A stretch of 64,000 nt of DNA from the NCBI GenBank assembly GCA_902776365.1, contig CACYPU010000005.1, positions 1 through 64,000 of the forward strand. Direction: 5' to 3'. The notes beneath the pieces were generated by a model. The model was given only the letters and a program-made list of their open reading frames with translations, had not been told where the DNA came from and did not search any database. The position numbers were made by a program, and so were the translations under genes. Shown here one piece after another: positions 41,361 through 50,279 of this stretch. How positions within the stretch are numbered: the stretch's first letter is position 1; each line of letters begins with the position of its first letter. This DNA is from an uncultured Bacteroidota bacterium (GTDB lineage: Bacteria; Bacteroidota; Bacteroidia; Bacteroidales; P3).

Positions 41361-44225
41361 TTATAACTTTCTCTTAATTTCGATGACTTCGTAGGCTTCG
41401 ACGATGTCGCCGACCTTGATGTCGTTGTAGTTTTCGATGTTCAGGCCGCAGTCTTGGCCGGAGACGACCTCTTTGACGTCGTCCTTGAATCGCTTGAGGG
41501 AGGCGAGCTTGCCGGTGTAGACGACGATGCCGTCGCGGATGATGCGGATGTTGCTCTGGCGGTTGATTTTGCCGTCGAGGCACATACAGCCGGCGATGGT
41601 GCCCACCTTGCTGATCTTGAAGGTCTCGCGAATCTCGAGGTTGGCCACGATCTTCTCCTGCGTCTCGGGGGCAAGCATGCCCTCGATGGCGTCCTTGAGC
41701 TCGTTGATGGCGTCGTAGATGATGCTGTAGAGGCGGATGTCGATGTGCTCGGTCTCGGCCATCTTGCGGGCGCCCACAGAGGGACGCACCTGGAAGCCGA
41801 TGATGATGGCGTCGGAGGCCATAGCCAGCGTGACGTCGTTCTCGGAGATTTGGCCCACGCCCTTGTGGATGACGTTGACCTGGACCTCGTCGGTGCCGAG
41901 CTTGATGAGGGAGTCGCTGAGGGCTTCGACGGAGCCGTCGACGTCGCCCTTGACGATGATGTTGAGCTCCTTGAAGTTGCCGAGTGCGCGGCGGCGGCCG
42001 ATTTCCTCGAGGGTGAGGTGGGTCTGTGTGCGGATGCCCTGCTCGCGCTGGAGCTGGGTGCGCTTGGCGGCGATGTCCTTGGCTTCCTTCTCGTTCTCCA
42101 TAATGTTGAAGGTGTCGCCCGCCTGGCAGGCGCCGGTGAGGCCGAGGAGCAGCACGGGCTGCGAGGGGCCTGCGGACATGACCTCCTGGTTGCGCTCGTT
42201 GTACATGGCGCGGACGCGTCCGGCCACAGCGCCGGCGACGATGGGGTCGCCCTTGCGCATGGTGCCTTCCTGCACCAGTAGCTTGGCTACATAGCCGCGA
42301 CCCTTGTCGAGGGCGCTCTCGATGACGACGCCCTTGGCGCGCTTGTTGGGGTTGCCCTTGAGCTCCATGATGTCGGCCTGAAGGATGACCTTCTCGAGGA
42401 GTTCCTCGACGCCGATACCCTTCTTGGCGCTGATGTCCTGGCTCTGGTACTTGCCGCCCCATTCCTCGACGAGGAGGTTCATGTTGGCCAGCTCGGTCTT
42501 GATGCGGTCGGGGTCGGCGCCGGGTTTATCGATTTTGTTGATGGCGAAGACGATGGGCACACCGGCCGACTGGGCGTGGTTGATGGCCTCGACCGTCTGC
42601 GGCATGATTTTGTCGTCGGCAGCGATGACGATGATGGCGATATCGGTCATCTTGGCACCGCGGGCACGCATGGCGGTGAAGGCCTCGTGGCCGGGGGTGT
42701 CGAGGAAGGTAATCTTGCGGCCGTCGGCCGTCTGCACCTCGTAGGCACCGATGTGCTGGGTGATGCCGCCGGCCTCGCCAGCGATGACGTTGGTCTTGCG
42801 AATATAGTCGAGCAGCGAGGTCTTACCGTGGTCGACGTGACCCATGACGGTGATGATGGGGTTGCGAGGCACGAGGTCCTCGGGACGGTCCTCTTCCTCG
42901 ATCTTGTGGATGGTGTTGACGACGTCCTCGTCGGCGAAGTGGACCTCGAAGCCGAACTCGTCGGTGATGAGTTTGATGGTCTCGGCGTCGAGGCGCTGGT
43001 TGATGCTGACGAAGATGCCGACGGACATGCAGGTGGCGATGATTTTGGTCACGGGGACGTTCATCATGGTGGCCAGCTCGTTGGCGGTGACGAACTCGGT
43101 GACCTGGAGCACCTTCTGGTTCTCCATTTCGTGGAGCATCTCCTCCTCCATCTGAGCGTGGACCTTCTGGCGTTTCTCGCGGTTGTGCTTGGAGGTCTTG
43201 GACTTGCCCATGGGCGAGAGGCGTGCGAGGGTGTCGCGGATCTGCTTCTCGATTTCGTTGTCGTCGATTTCGATGGGTTTCTTCTCCTCTTTCTTTTTCT
43301 TCTTCTTGCCACCGGCGGCCTGCTGCTGCATGGCGGCGTTCTTCTGGCTGTCCTTCTTGGTTTTCTCCTTCTCCTTGTTCTCCTTCTTGGCCACTTCGGC
43401 GCCAATCTTCTTCACCTCGGAGGCGCTGACGGCTTCCTTCTTGGTGTGTTTGCGCTTGCGCTTGCTGCCGGGGGTGTCGGCGCCGTCTTTGGAGAACTGG
43501 CTGAGGTCTATCTTGTCGAGCACTTTCGGTCCTTCAAGTTTCTGGTATTGGGTCTCGATGAATTCGGGTTCGGGCTTGGGCTCGGGTTTGGGGGCTTCGA
43601 CGACGGGTTCGGGCTCGGGTTTGATTTCTGCTTTAGGCTCGGCTTTGGCTTTGGACTCGGCTTTGGGTTTGGCGGCAGCGGCGGGCGACACAGCGGGTTC
43701 TTTCTTCTCGCCTTTCTTGCGTTTCTTCTTGTCGGGACGCATGCGCTGGTTGAGGGCGCTGAGGTCGATTTTGCCCACTACGTTGAAAGGACTGTTGGGG
43801 TCCTGCTGGACGGCGGGTTCGTCGGCGAGTTCTTCGGCGAGTTCTTCGGCGAGTTCTTCGGTCTCCGCTTCCTGAGCTTCCGGAGTTTCGGGCGTTTCGT
43901 CGGGCTCGGCTTCGGGCTCGGCTTGGGTCTTCCCGTGGGTGTAGTTCTTGATAATCACCTCTTCGTTCTCGGGCTCCGCATCCTTCTTGGGCTCCAGTTC
44001 CACGATGCGGTTGCTGCCGCTGGTCATGAGCTCGATTTTATCGGCTTCTTCCTTCACTTTGCGTTCGCTCTGGAAAGCCGTGGCCAGCAGTTCATACTGC
44101 TCCTCACTAATCTTCGTATTGGGGGTGGCGTCTATCTGGTGCCCCTTCTTGGCAAGGTAGTCAGCGAGGGTCTGGATGCCCACGTTGAAGTCCTTAGCCA
44201 CTTTATTCAGTCTGAAACTTGCCAT
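41361..44225 (-). CDS. infB: Translation initiation factor IF-2
   Basis: 954 residues: an N-terminal helical subdomain ([29 protein letters not shown]), a long Lys/Glu-rich disordered region (60-390), then IF2_N and the G domain with [12 protein letters not shown] (G1), DTPGH (G3) and NKIDK (G4), domain II, and the C-terminal fMet-tRNA-binding domain ending with [22 protein letters not shown]-2 places initiator tRNA on the 30S subunit. The [12 protein letters not shown] run near 135 comes from a 12-base repeat and is ordinary acidic linker. It forms an operon with nusA and rimP, with a 9-bp composite repeat in the 128-base gap. Confidence 0.97.
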   Translation of the reverse strand: MASFRLNKVAKDFNVGIQTLADYLAKKGHQIDATPNTKISEEQYELLATAFQSERKVKEEADKIELMTSGSNRIVELEPKKDAEPENEEVIIKNYTHGKTQAEPEAEPDETPETPEAQEAETEELAEELAEELADEPAVQQDPNSPFNVVGKIDLSALNQRMRPDKKKRKKGEKKEPAVSPAAAAKPKAESKAKAEPKAEIKPEPEPVVEAPKPEPKPEPEFIETQYQKLEGPKVLDKIDLSQFSKDGADTPGSKRKRKHTKKEAVSASEVKKIGAEVAKKENKEKEKTKKDSQKNAAMQQQAAGGKKKKKKEEKKPIEIDDNEIEKQIRDTLARLSPMGKSKTSKHNREKRQKVHAQMEEEMLHEMENQKVLQVTEFVTANELATMMNVPVTKIIATCMSVGIFVSINQRLDAETIKLITDEFGFEVHFADEDVVNTIHKIEEEDRPEDLVPRNPIITVMGHVDHGKTSLLDYIRKTNVIAGEAGGITQHIGAYEVQTADGRKITFLDTPGHEAFTAMRARGAKMTDIAIIVIAADDKIMPQTVEAINHAQSAGVPIVFAINKIDKPGADPDRIKTELANMNLLVEEWGGKYQSQDISAKKGIGVEELLEKVILQADIMELKGNPNKRAKGVVIESALDKGRGYVAKLLVQEGTMRKGDPIVAGAVAGRVRAMYNERNQEVMSAGPSQPVLLLGLTGACQAGDTFNIMENEKEAKDIAAKRTQLQREQGIRTQTHLTLEEIGRRRALGNFKELNIIVKGDVDGSVEALSDSLIKLGTDEVQVNVIHKGVGQISENDVTLAMASDAIIIGFQVRPSVGARKMAETEHIDIRLYSIIYDAINELKDAIEGMLAPETQEKIVANLEIRETFKISKVGTIAGCMCLDGKINRQSNIRIIRDGIVVYTGKLASLKRFKDDVKEVVSGQDCGLNIENYNDIKVGDIVEAYEVIEIKRKL

Positions 44226-44258
44226 ATTGTCGAGTCCTCCTTTTCTTTTTGTTTTAAG

Positions 44259-44345
44259 GGTTTTAAAGGTTTGAGAGGTTTAAGAGGTTTAAAGGGTCTG
44301 ACCTTTTTAACCTTTCAAGCGAAGCGAACCTTTTTAACGCTTCAA
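44259..44345. repeat. 9-bp composite inverted array between infB and nusA
   Basis: Left arm: four units GGTTTTAAA, GGTTTGAGA, GGTTTAAGA, GGTTTAAAG (44259-44294). Right arm (44301-44345): ACCTTTTTA, ACCTTTCAA, GCGAAGCGA, ACCTTTTTA, ACGCTTCAA, the inverse family. The arms can pair into a long imperfect stem in the transcript. The GCGAAGCGA unit recurs in the element at 45628-45704. Confidence 0.9.
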
Positions 44346-44353
44346 CCTTCTTT

Positions 44354-45589
44354 TTATTCAAACTCTGATTTGAGCACCTCGATGACGTGGTCGATGGTCT
44401 CTTCTTCGAGGTCGGTGCGGGTCAAGAGTTCTTCCTTGGGCAGGGCGAGCACGCTCTTGGCGGTGTCGCAGCCAATCTTGATGAGCTCGTCGATAATCCA
44501 CTGGTCGATTTCGTCGTTGAATTCCACCAGTGCCACATCGTCGTAGTCCTCGTCGCTGTCGCGGTAGACCTCGATTTCGTAACCCACGAGTTTGGATGCG
44601 AGCTTGATGTTGTAGCCGCCCTTGCCGATGGCCAGGCTCACCTGGTCGGGCTGCATGAAGACCTCGGCCTTCTTCTCTTCCTCGTTGATTTTGATGGTGG
44701 AGACCTTGGCGGGTGAGAGGGCGCGCTGGATCATGACGTCGACACGGGGAGTGTAGTTGATGACGTCGATGTTCTCGTTGCGGAGTTCGCGGACGATGCC
44801 GTGGATGCGGCCGCCCTTGACGCCGACGCAGGAGCCCACGGGGTCGATGCGGTCGTCGTAGCTCTCAACGGCCACCTTGGCGCGCTCGCCGGGCTGGCGG
44901 ACGATGTTCTTGATGGTGATGAGGCCGTCGTAGATTTCGGGCACTTCGGCTTCGAGCAGTCGCTCGAGGAAGATGGGGCTGGTGCGGCTGAGGATGATGA
45001 TGGGGTTGTTGTTCTTCATCTCGACCTTCAGCACCACAGCGCGGACGGTGTCGCCCTTGCGGAAGTGGTCGGCAGGAATCTGCTCGCTCTTGGGCAGGAC
45101 GAGCTCGATTTTCTCGTCGTCGAGGATGAGCACCTCCTTGTTCCAAGGCTGGTAGACTTCGCCAACGATGACCTCGCCGACTTTCTCCTTGTATTTCTGG
45201 AAGATGAGGCTCTTCTCGTAGTCTTGGATTTTGCTCACGAGGTTCTGACGGATGGAGAGGATCTCGCGGCGGCCGAAGTCGCTCATGAGGATGGGTTCGG
45301 AGCACTCCTCGCCGACCTCGAAGTCGGCCTCGATTTTCTGTGCGTCGGAGAGTGCAATCTCGCGGCTGTCGTCCTCCACCGCGCCGTCTTCGACGATGGT
45401 GCGGTTGCGGAAGATTTCGAGGTCGCCCTTGTCGATATTGACGATGATGTCGAAGTTGTCCTCGGAGCCGTAGCGTTTGGCCAATGCGGTGCGGAACACC
45501 TCTTCGAGGATGCGCATCAGGGTCTCGCGGTCGATGTTCTTAAATTCCTTGAATTCCTGAAAGGAACCACTCAAGTCTAAGGTTTTCAT
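44354..45589 (-). CDS. nusA: Transcription termination/antitermination factor NusA
   Basis: 411 residues, the normal Bacteroidetes length. The N-terminal RNA-polymerase-binding domain starts FKEFKNIDRETLMRILEEVFR; then S1 (about 135-200), KH1 and KH2 (DPVGSCVGVKGGRIHGIVREL and VSLAIGKGGYNIKLASKL). The C-terminal region is short with no full acidic repeats. NusA modulates pausing, termination and antitermination. Its own operon (rimP-nusA-infB) has a hairpin/U-tract in the leader (46146-46171) that could be a control point. Confidence 0.97.
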   Translation of the reverse strand: MKTLDLSGSFQEFKEFKNIDRETLMRILEEVFRTALAKRYGSEDNFDIIVNIDKGDLEIFRNRTIVEDGAVEDDSREIALSDAQKIEADFEVGEECSEPILMSDFGRREILSIRQNLVSKIQDYEKSLIFQKYKEKVGEVIVGEVYQPWNKEVLILDDEKIELVLPKSEQIPADHFRKGDTVRAVVLKVEMKNNNPIIILSRTSPIFLERLLEAEVPEIYDGLITIKNIVRQPGERAKVAVESYDDRIDPVGSCVGVKGGRIHGIVRELRNENIDVINYTPRVDVMIQRALSPAKVSTIKINEEEKKAEVFMQPDQVSLAIGKGGYNIKLASKLVGYEIEVYRDSDEDYDDVALVEFNDEIDQWIIDELIKIGCDTAKSVLALPKEELLTRTDLEEETIDHVIEVLKSEFE

Positions 45590-45627
45590 TGTTAATATTG
45601 TTTGTTTTTTTTGTTTCTTGTTTAAAA

Positions 45628-45704
45628 GGTTTTAAAGGTTTAAAGGGTTTGAAAGGTCTAAGGCTTTAACCTTTTTAACCTTTTCAGCGAAGCGACCCCT
45701 TAAA
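45628..45704. repeat. 9-bp composite inverted array between nusA and rimP
   Basis: Left arm: GGTTTTAAA, GGTTTAAAG, GGTTTGAAA, GGTCTAAGG (45628-45663). Right arm: ACCTTTTTA, ACCTTTTCA, GCGAAGCGA, CCCCTTAAA (45669-45704). The final unit holds the rimP stop codon. Confidence 0.9.
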
Positions 45705-46140
45705 ACTTGATTGCCACGCGGGCGCTCTTGATGTCGCGGTAGGCGAAGCGGAGGGTCTCGGGGGCCTGTTTCTTGGTGCCGGGAGTGCGGAGGACGATAC
45801 CCTCGTCGGAGGCATCTTCGAGTGTGCCTTCGGCGCGCTCGCCGTCGAGGGTGACGACCTCGAGGTCGCGTCCCACGTTCTTGCGGTACTGGCGCGTGAG
45901 TTTCAGCGGCTGGTCGGCGCCGGCGGAGGAGACGTTGAGCTCGAAGTCCTCGGCGTCGCGGTCGAGGTTGCCCTCGATGGCGCGGGAGAGCTCGATGCAG
46001 TCGTCGATGGTGACGCCGTTGTCGCCGTCGATGTCGACAAAAATGCGGTTGTCGGGGGAGATTTTGAGGTTCACGAGGAACTTATCGCTCCCTTCCAGCG
46101 CATTGTTTACTAGTTCTAATATCTTGATTTTCTCTATCAT
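45700..46140 (-). CDS. rimP: Ribosome maturation factor RimP
   Basis: 146 residues: KISPDNRIFVDIDGDNGVTIDDCIELSRAIEGNLDRDAEDFELNVSSAGADQPLKLTRQYRKNVGRDLEV is the typical RimP core, with the SSAG(A)DxPL motif, followed by the small SH3-like C-terminal domain. It assists 30S maturation. It is the first gene of the rimP-nusA-infB operon, the order found in most bacteria, and follows a strong promoter match (46182-46212). Confidence 0.96.
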   Translation of the reverse strand: MIEKIKILELVNNALEGSDKFLVNLKISPDNRIFVDIDGDNGVTIDDCIELSRAIEGNLDRDAEDFELNVSSAGADQPLKLTRQYRKNVGRDLEVVTLDGERAEGTLEDASDEGIVLRTPGTKKQAPETLRFAYRDIKSARVAIKF

Positions 46141-46145
46141 ACCAA

Positions 46146-46171
46146 TAAAAAGAGAGGTTCTCGACCTCTCT
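46146..46171 (-). promoter_or_regulatory. Hairpin plus U-tract in the rimP-nusA-infB leader (attenuator-like)
   Basis: On the minus strand AGAGAGGT pairs with ACCTCTCT across a 5-base loop (46151-46171) and is followed by four to five T, ending six bases before the rimP ATG. The promoter lies directly upstream, so almost the whole leader is this structure. It could act as an attenuator or translation block. That NusA is downstream makes feedback plausible, but this is inferred. Confidence 0.55.
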
Positions 46172-46181
46172 CATTCCGCTG

Positions 46182-46212
46182 CAAAGATACGAAGATTTTT
46201 GGAACTGGCAAA
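46182..46212 (-). promoter_or_regulatory. Promoter of the rimP operon (TTTG / N19 / TATCTTTG)
   Basis: Minus strand: TTTG at 46212-46209, 19 bases, TATCTTTG at 46189-46182. A textbook Bacteroidetes housekeeping promoter. The expected transcript start is near 46176. Confidence 0.85.
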
Positions 46213-46236
46213 TTTTTTTTATATTTTTCATTATTA

Positions 46237-46268
46237 TTTGGTAGTTTCCATAGAATGTTGTATATTTG
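46237..46268 (+). promoter_or_regulatory. Promoter of phosphate butyryltransferase (TTTG / N20 / TATATTTG)
   Basis: TTTG at 46237-46240, 20 bases, TATATTTG at 46261-46268. Divergent from the rimP promoter with 24 bases between them. Confidence 0.85.
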
Positions 46269-46314
46269 CAGTTTCAAATATTGATTTATTAACAATTAAA
46301 AAATTAACAATAAG

Positions 46315-47223
46315 ATGATTACAAAACTTGACGACCTGCTGGAGCTGGTCAAATCGAAAGGTAAGAAAAGAATGGTGGCAGCCTATGCCAACGATAGCCA
46401 CACCATCGCCGCTGTGAGCGCCGCCATCGACCGTGGTATCGTCGAGGCCACCCTCGTGGGCGACATCGAGACCATGAAGAAAGTCTGCGCCGAAGAGGGT
46501 ATCGATCCCAACAAGTTTGAGATGATCCAGGAGGCCAACGATAACAAGGCTGGTGCTCTCGCCGTGAAGCTCATCAACGAAGGCAAGGGCGACTTCCTGA
46601 TGAAGGGCCTGCTCTCGACCGACAAGTATATGCGCGCTATCCTCAACAAGGAAAGCGGCCTCATGCCCGGCAAGAAGAACGATATGCTGACCCACATGGC
46701 TGTGATGGAGGTTCCTGCCTACCACAAACTGCTTATCTGCAGCGATATGGCCATCATTCCCGCTCCCGACTTCAAGCAGAAACAGGCCATCATGAACTTC
46801 GAGATCAGCGTGGCCAAGAGCCTCGAGAACCCGAAACCCAAAGTGGCCGTCCTCGCTGCTACCGAGCAGGTGTCGGTCGGCATGCTCGCTTGCGCCGAAG
46901 GTGCCTGGTTAGGCATGATGAGCCAGCGTGGCCAGATTCCCGGTGCCATCGTCGACGGTCCTCTGAGTCTCGACTGCGCCATCGATAAGGAGAGCGCCCA
47001 GACCAAGAAGCTCACCAGCGAGGTCGCCGGTGACGCCGACTGCCTGCTGTTCCCCAACATCGAGGCCGGCAACATCTTCTACAAGGCTTGCACCAAGTTC
47101 GCCCACGCCGAATTGGCCTGCATGGTGATGGGTGCCCGCGTCCCCTGCGTCCTCACCAGCCGCGGCGACAGCGCCAAGACCAAGCTCTACAGCATCGCCT
47201 TGGCTGCCCTGCAGTGCAAATAA
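46315..47223 (+). CDS. ptb: Phosphate butyryltransferase (Ptb/Pta-like)
   Basis: 302 residues of the PTA_PTB fold without the extra domains of large Pta: RMVAAYANDSHTIAAVSAAIDRGIVEATLVGD, GKGDFLMKGLLSTDKYMRAIL, ICSDMAIIPAPDFKQK, VDGPLSLDCAIDKESA. It converts butyryl-CoA (or another short acyl-CoA) and phosphate to acyl phosphate. A butyrate kinase is usually adjacent, but the next gene here is a PAS protein. It is preceded by a strong promoter and followed by a 9-bp composite repeat that may end its transcript. Confidence 0.92.
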   Translation: MITKLDDLLELVKSKGKKRMVAAYANDSHTIAAVSAAIDRGIVEATLVGDIETMKKVCAEEGIDPNKFEMIQEANDNKAGALAVKLINEGKGDFLMKGLLSTDKYMRAILNKESGLMPGKKNDMLTHMAVMEVPAYHKLLICSDMAIIPAPDFKQKQAIMNFEISVAKSLENPKPKVAVLAATEQVSVGMLACAEGAWLGMMSQRGQIPGAIVDGPLSLDCAIDKESAQTKKLTSEVAGDADCLLFPNIEAGNIFYKACTKFAHAELACMVMGARVPCVLTSRGDSAKTKLYSIALAALQCK

Positions 47224-47231
47224 TAATTTGA

Positions 47232-47319
47232 GGTTGAAAAGGTTTTAAAGGTTAGAAAGGTTTAAGAGGTCCTCGTCCCCGATACCTTTTTAACCTTTAA
47301 AACTTTTTTAACCCTTTAA
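47232..47319. repeat. 9-bp composite inverted array after ptb
   Basis: Left arm: GGTTGAAAA, GGTTTTAAA, GGTTAGAAA, GGTTTAAGA (47232-47267). Right arm: ACCTTTTTA, ACCTTTAAA, ACTTTTTTA, ACCCTTTAA (47284-47319). Four units each way around a 16-base centre. It can fold into a long stem and occupies the whole ptb-PAS gap. Confidence 0.93.
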
Positions 47320-47328
47320 ACAACTATT

Positions 47329-47688
47329 ATGGACCAATATTTTGAAGGATTGACGAATATTGCCATCACCGTGTGTGACGCCGAGGGCAATATTCTCGAC
47401 ATGAACCAGCATAGCGCCGACGTGAATAGTCACGGGAAGAAAATCGTCGGCTACAACCTGATGAACTGCCACCCTGAGCCGGCGAAGACGAAGCTCAAGG
47501 GGCTGCTGGAGCATCAGCAACTCAACGCCTACACCATCGAGAAGACTCTCGCCGACGGCAGCAAGGTGAAGAAACTTATCTACCAGACCCCTTGGTGGAA
47601 GGAGGATGGCAGCTTTGGCGGCCTCATCGAGTACTCGATAGAGATACCCTTCGAGATGCCGCATTTCGTGCGCCAACCGAAACAATGA
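47329..47688 (+). CDS. Single PAS-domain protein
   Basis: 119 residues comprising one PAS fold: GLTNIAITVCDAEGNILDMNQHSADVNSHGKKIVGYNLMNCHPEPAKTKLKGLL, then KTLADGSKVKKLIYQTPWWKEDGSFGGLIEYSIE. There is no output domain, so it may bind a small ligand or haem and act on a partner. Its TGA overlaps an ATG (47685) that is in frame with the TonB receptor gene, suggesting coupling. Confidence 0.8.
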   Translation: MDQYFEGLTNIAITVCDAEGNILDMNQHSADVNSHGKKIVGYNLMNCHPEPAKTKLKGLLEHQQLNAYTIEKTLADGSKVKKLIYQTPWWKEDGSFGGLIEYSIEIPFEMPHFVRQPKQ

Positions 47689-47689
47689 A

Positions 47690-47707
47690 AAGGAGTTCAA
47701 GGAGTTC
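47690..47707. repeat. 9-bp array (AAGGAGTTC) before the TonB receptor start
   Basis: Two perfect AAGGAGTTC units followed by AAGAGAAAT, between two candidate start codons (47685 and 47715) of the receptor gene. Confidence 0.75.
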
Positions 47708-47714
47708 AAGAGAA

Positions 47715-50279
47715 ATGAAACGTTTTTCGAAAATACTGTTTTGCGTCGGCATAATTTTGAGTTTTGAGTTTTCAGTTTGCAATTCCGCGCAGGCGCAGGG
47801 AGGCGTGCGAGGCCGTGTGGTGGACAAGCGTACGGGTGATAACATCGAATATGCCAATATTGCCTTGTTGAGGGCCAGCGACTCGACGCTGGTGAACGGC
47901 ACCGTGAGCGAAAGCAACGGCAGTTTCTCGCTGACAGTGCCCTATGGACGCTATATCCTTCGTGTCACCTTCATCGGCTACGACACCTGGTACTATGCTG
48001 AGCCTGTGACCTTCAACGACCGCCACCGCGATGTGAATGTCGGCAAGGTGGAACTGAAGATGACAGGCACCATGATGGATGCTGTGGAAATCAGTGCCGA
48101 GCGCTCGATGGTGGAGTATCAGCTCGACAAGCGCGTGGTGAACGTGGACAAGAATATCGTGTCCAGTGGCGGCACCGCCACCGATGTGCTGGAGCAGGTG
48201 CCCAGCGTGGCTGTGGACAACGACGGCAACGTGACATTGCGCGGCTCTTCCAATGTCAAGGTGCTCGTCAACGGACGCCCTAGCGAGTTGCTATCCAGTG
48301 ACCTGGCATCGCTGTTGGAGCAGATTCCCGCCACCACGGTGGAGAGCGTGGAGGTCATCACCAACCCCTCGGCCAAGTACGACCCCGAGGGCATGAGCGG
48401 CATTATCAACATCAAACTCAAGGACAAGACCGCCGGTGCCTTGGGACTCAACGGCGTGGTGAATGTCAACGTCGGAGCTCCGCTGCCTTTCGCGGTGCCC
48501 GACTCGCTGCCGAGCCTCATCCCCACGGCAATGACCAATATCAGCCTCAACTACACCACAGAGAAATACAGTCTCTTCTTCAATGCCGACGGAGGCCTGC
48601 GCCAGCGGGGCAATCACTCGAATTCCGACATTGAGTATTTGAACCTCGGCGGCGGCACACGCTCGCACTACGACATCGACCAGTACAGCCTCAACCCTAA
48701 TTACATGGGTAGTGTCAAGATTGGTGGCGAGTACTACTTTGACGAGCACAACAGCCTCCTGCTCAGCTATCAGCTGCGTGGCGGCAACCGCAAACGCAAC
48801 AGCGACATCTACGCTACCGATGTGTTTAATCCCAACGACTCGCTGCACTATGACCAGACCTCGAAGAGCGACAATGTCAACCTCAACCACTCGTTCAACC
48901 TCCTTTACACCAAGAAGTTCGACCGCAAGGACGAAGAGTTGACCTTCGACGCTACCTTCAGCACCCGCAAGGTGACAGGCGACGGCGAGCAGGAGCAGGT
49001 CTATCGCGACGCTTTGGCGCATGCCGACCACTACTACCTGCGCGAGAGCGAGACCGAGAACCACCATCAGGCGCTGAACCTCAAGCTCAACTGGCTGCGT
49101 CCGCTCGACACTTTCTTTGGCAAGGAAGGCTGGCGTTTGGAGACGGGCTACGAAGGGCGCATGGATTGGCCCAACCAGAAAGCTGACTATTACCGCAGCA
49201 CTACCACCACCACACATGTCTATGACGCCACCTCGTCGACGCATTTCGACTACAATCAGCATGTGCATGCCATCTATGGCACTTTGGGAGGCAACCTCAC
49301 GGAGGCTTTCTCGTTGCAGGCAGGCCTGCGTGGCGAATATTCCTCCATCTACGGCAAGGACCTCAACCATCCCGCCACCGCACCCATCGACAAGACCTAC
49401 TGGCAGCTCTATCCCACGCTGCATCTGTCGTATAAATTCAACGACTTGCAGAGTATGCAGGTGAGCTACAGCCGCCGTGTGCACCGTCCCCACTTCTGGG
49501 ACCTCAACCCCTACATGGATGTCCGCGAAGGCGACCAAATCAGCTTCGGCAACCCCAACCTCGATCCCGAATACACCAATGCTTTCGAGATTTCCTATAA
49601 CCTGGGTATCGACAAGGTGAATATTTTCACCTCGCTCTACTACCGGCAGACCGACAATATGATTACCCGCTATGGCTTCATGTGGTGTGCCGACAGCGCT
49701 GCCCACTATGCCTGGTGGGAGCCCTATAACGCCCAGTATGACGGCTTCCGTGCCTCCACGGCCTTCAACCTCAGCACCGGCTACAACTACGGTCTCGAGT
49801 TCATCGTCGACTATCAGATATTCCAGTGGTGGAAAATCAACGTCAGCGTGAACCTCTATGAGAGCACCATTGAAGGTACCGCCCTGCTGGGAAACAAGGA
49901 CAAGTCGTCGTTCCAAGCCAGCGGCAAGTTCTCCTCGTTCATGACGCTGCCCGATGACTGGACCATCCAGCTCAGCGGCCAGTACTGGGCTCCTTGGCTC
50001 GACCTGCAGACCGAGATGGACGCCGGCTATTGGGTCGACTTGGCGGTGAAGAAAGATGTCTTCCAGCGTCGCGGCACCATTAACCTGCGTGTCAGCGACG
50101 TATTCTGCACCGGAGGCTGGGGCCACACCACCCACGATGCGCAGATGAACCGTGTGGTGAAGGCCAAGCGCCTCTCGCCCACCGTTACCATCGGCTTCTC
50201 ATGGAAAATCAACAACGGACTGAAACAGAAGCCCCAACAACAGGAGGAAGAAGGTGGTGACGAAAGTACGATATACTGA
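47715..50279 (+). CDS. TonB-dependent outer membrane receptor (OMP_b-brl_3 type)
   Basis: 854 residues: signal peptide (1-25), carboxypeptidase-like regulatory domain (VRGRVVDKRTGDNIEYANIALL, about 27-110), plug domain (DVLEQVPSVAVDNDGNVTLRGSSNVKVLVNGRPS and SVEVITNPSAKYDPEGMSGIINIKL), then a beta-barrel of about 620 residues. No SusD partner follows, so it is not a standard Sus pair. Substrate unknown. Start choice: ATG 47715 gives a normal signal; ATG 47685 adds a repeat-encoded RSSRSSRE stretch. The signal core ILSFEFSV is repeat-encoded (47755-47782). Confidence 0.92.
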   Translation: MKRFSKILFCVGIILSFEFSVCNSAQAQGGVRGRVVDKRTGDNIEYANIALLRASDSTLVNGTVSESNGSFSLTVPYGRYILRVTFIGYDTWYYAEPVTFNDRHRDVNVGKVELKMTGTMMDAVEISAERSMVEYQLDKRVVNVDKNIVSSGGTATDVLEQVPSVAVDNDGNVTLRGSSNVKVLVNGRPSELLSSDLASLLEQIPATTVESVEVITNPSAKYDPEGMSGIINIKLKDKTAGALGLNGVVNVNVGAPLPFAVPDSLPSLIPTAMTNISLNYTTEKYSLFFNADGGLRQRGNHSNSDIEYLNLGGGTRSHYDIDQYSLNPNYMGSVKIGGEYYFDEHNSLLLSYQLRGGNRKRNSDIYATDVFNPNDSLHYDQTSKSDNVNLNHSFNLLYTKKFDRKDEELTFDATFSTRKVTGDGEQEQVYRDALAHADHYYLRESETENHHQALNLKLNWLRPLDTFFGKEGWRLETGYEGRMDWPNQKADYYRSTTTTTHVYDATSSTHFDYNQHVHAIYGTLGGNLTEAFSLQAGLRGEYSSIYGKDLNHPATAPIDKTYWQLYPTLHLSYKFNDLQSMQVSYSRRVHRPHFWDLNPYMDVREGDQISFGNPNLDPEYTNAFEISYNLGIDKVNIFTSLYYRQTDNMITRYGFMWCADSAAHYAWWEPYNAQYDGFRASTAFNLSTGYNYGLEFIVDYQIFQWWKINVSVNLYESTIEGTALLGNKDKSSFQASGKFSSFMTLPDDWTIQLSGQYWAPWLDLQTEMDAGYWVDLAVKKDVFQRRGTINLRVSDVFCTGGWGHTTHDAQMNRVVKAKRLSPTVTIGFSWKINNGLKQKPQQQEEEGGDESTIY
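47755..47782. repeat. 7-bp array (TTTTGAG/TTTTCAG) in the TonB receptor signal peptide
   Basis: TTTTGAG twice, TTTTCAG, and a decayed TTTGCAA, encoding ILSFEFSVC. Confidence 0.85.

Noticed and set aside
43825-43862. 12-base repeat (GGCGAGTTCTTC) in infB as another array
   Set aside because: The unit is a multiple of three, it encodes the ordinary acidic EELA linker of IF-2, and it does not match any dispersed family, so normal protein-level expansion is enough.
42576-44546. Long open frame on the + strand opposite infB (656 codons)
   Set aside because: It is antisense to IF-2, has no recognisable domain and arises from the GC-rich third positions and Lys/Glu-rich codons of infB. The same applies to the antisense frames opposite ricT (13800-15416), the S41 protease (9283-10299) and the TonB receptor (48291-50135).
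45539-45560. AATTCCTTG/AATTCCTGA repeat at the nusA N-terminus
   Set aside because: The encoded FQEFKEFKNIDR is close to the native NusA N-terminus of Bacteroidetes (F-x-EFK-x-x-KNID), so the similarity to AAGGAGTTC units is probably coincidental.
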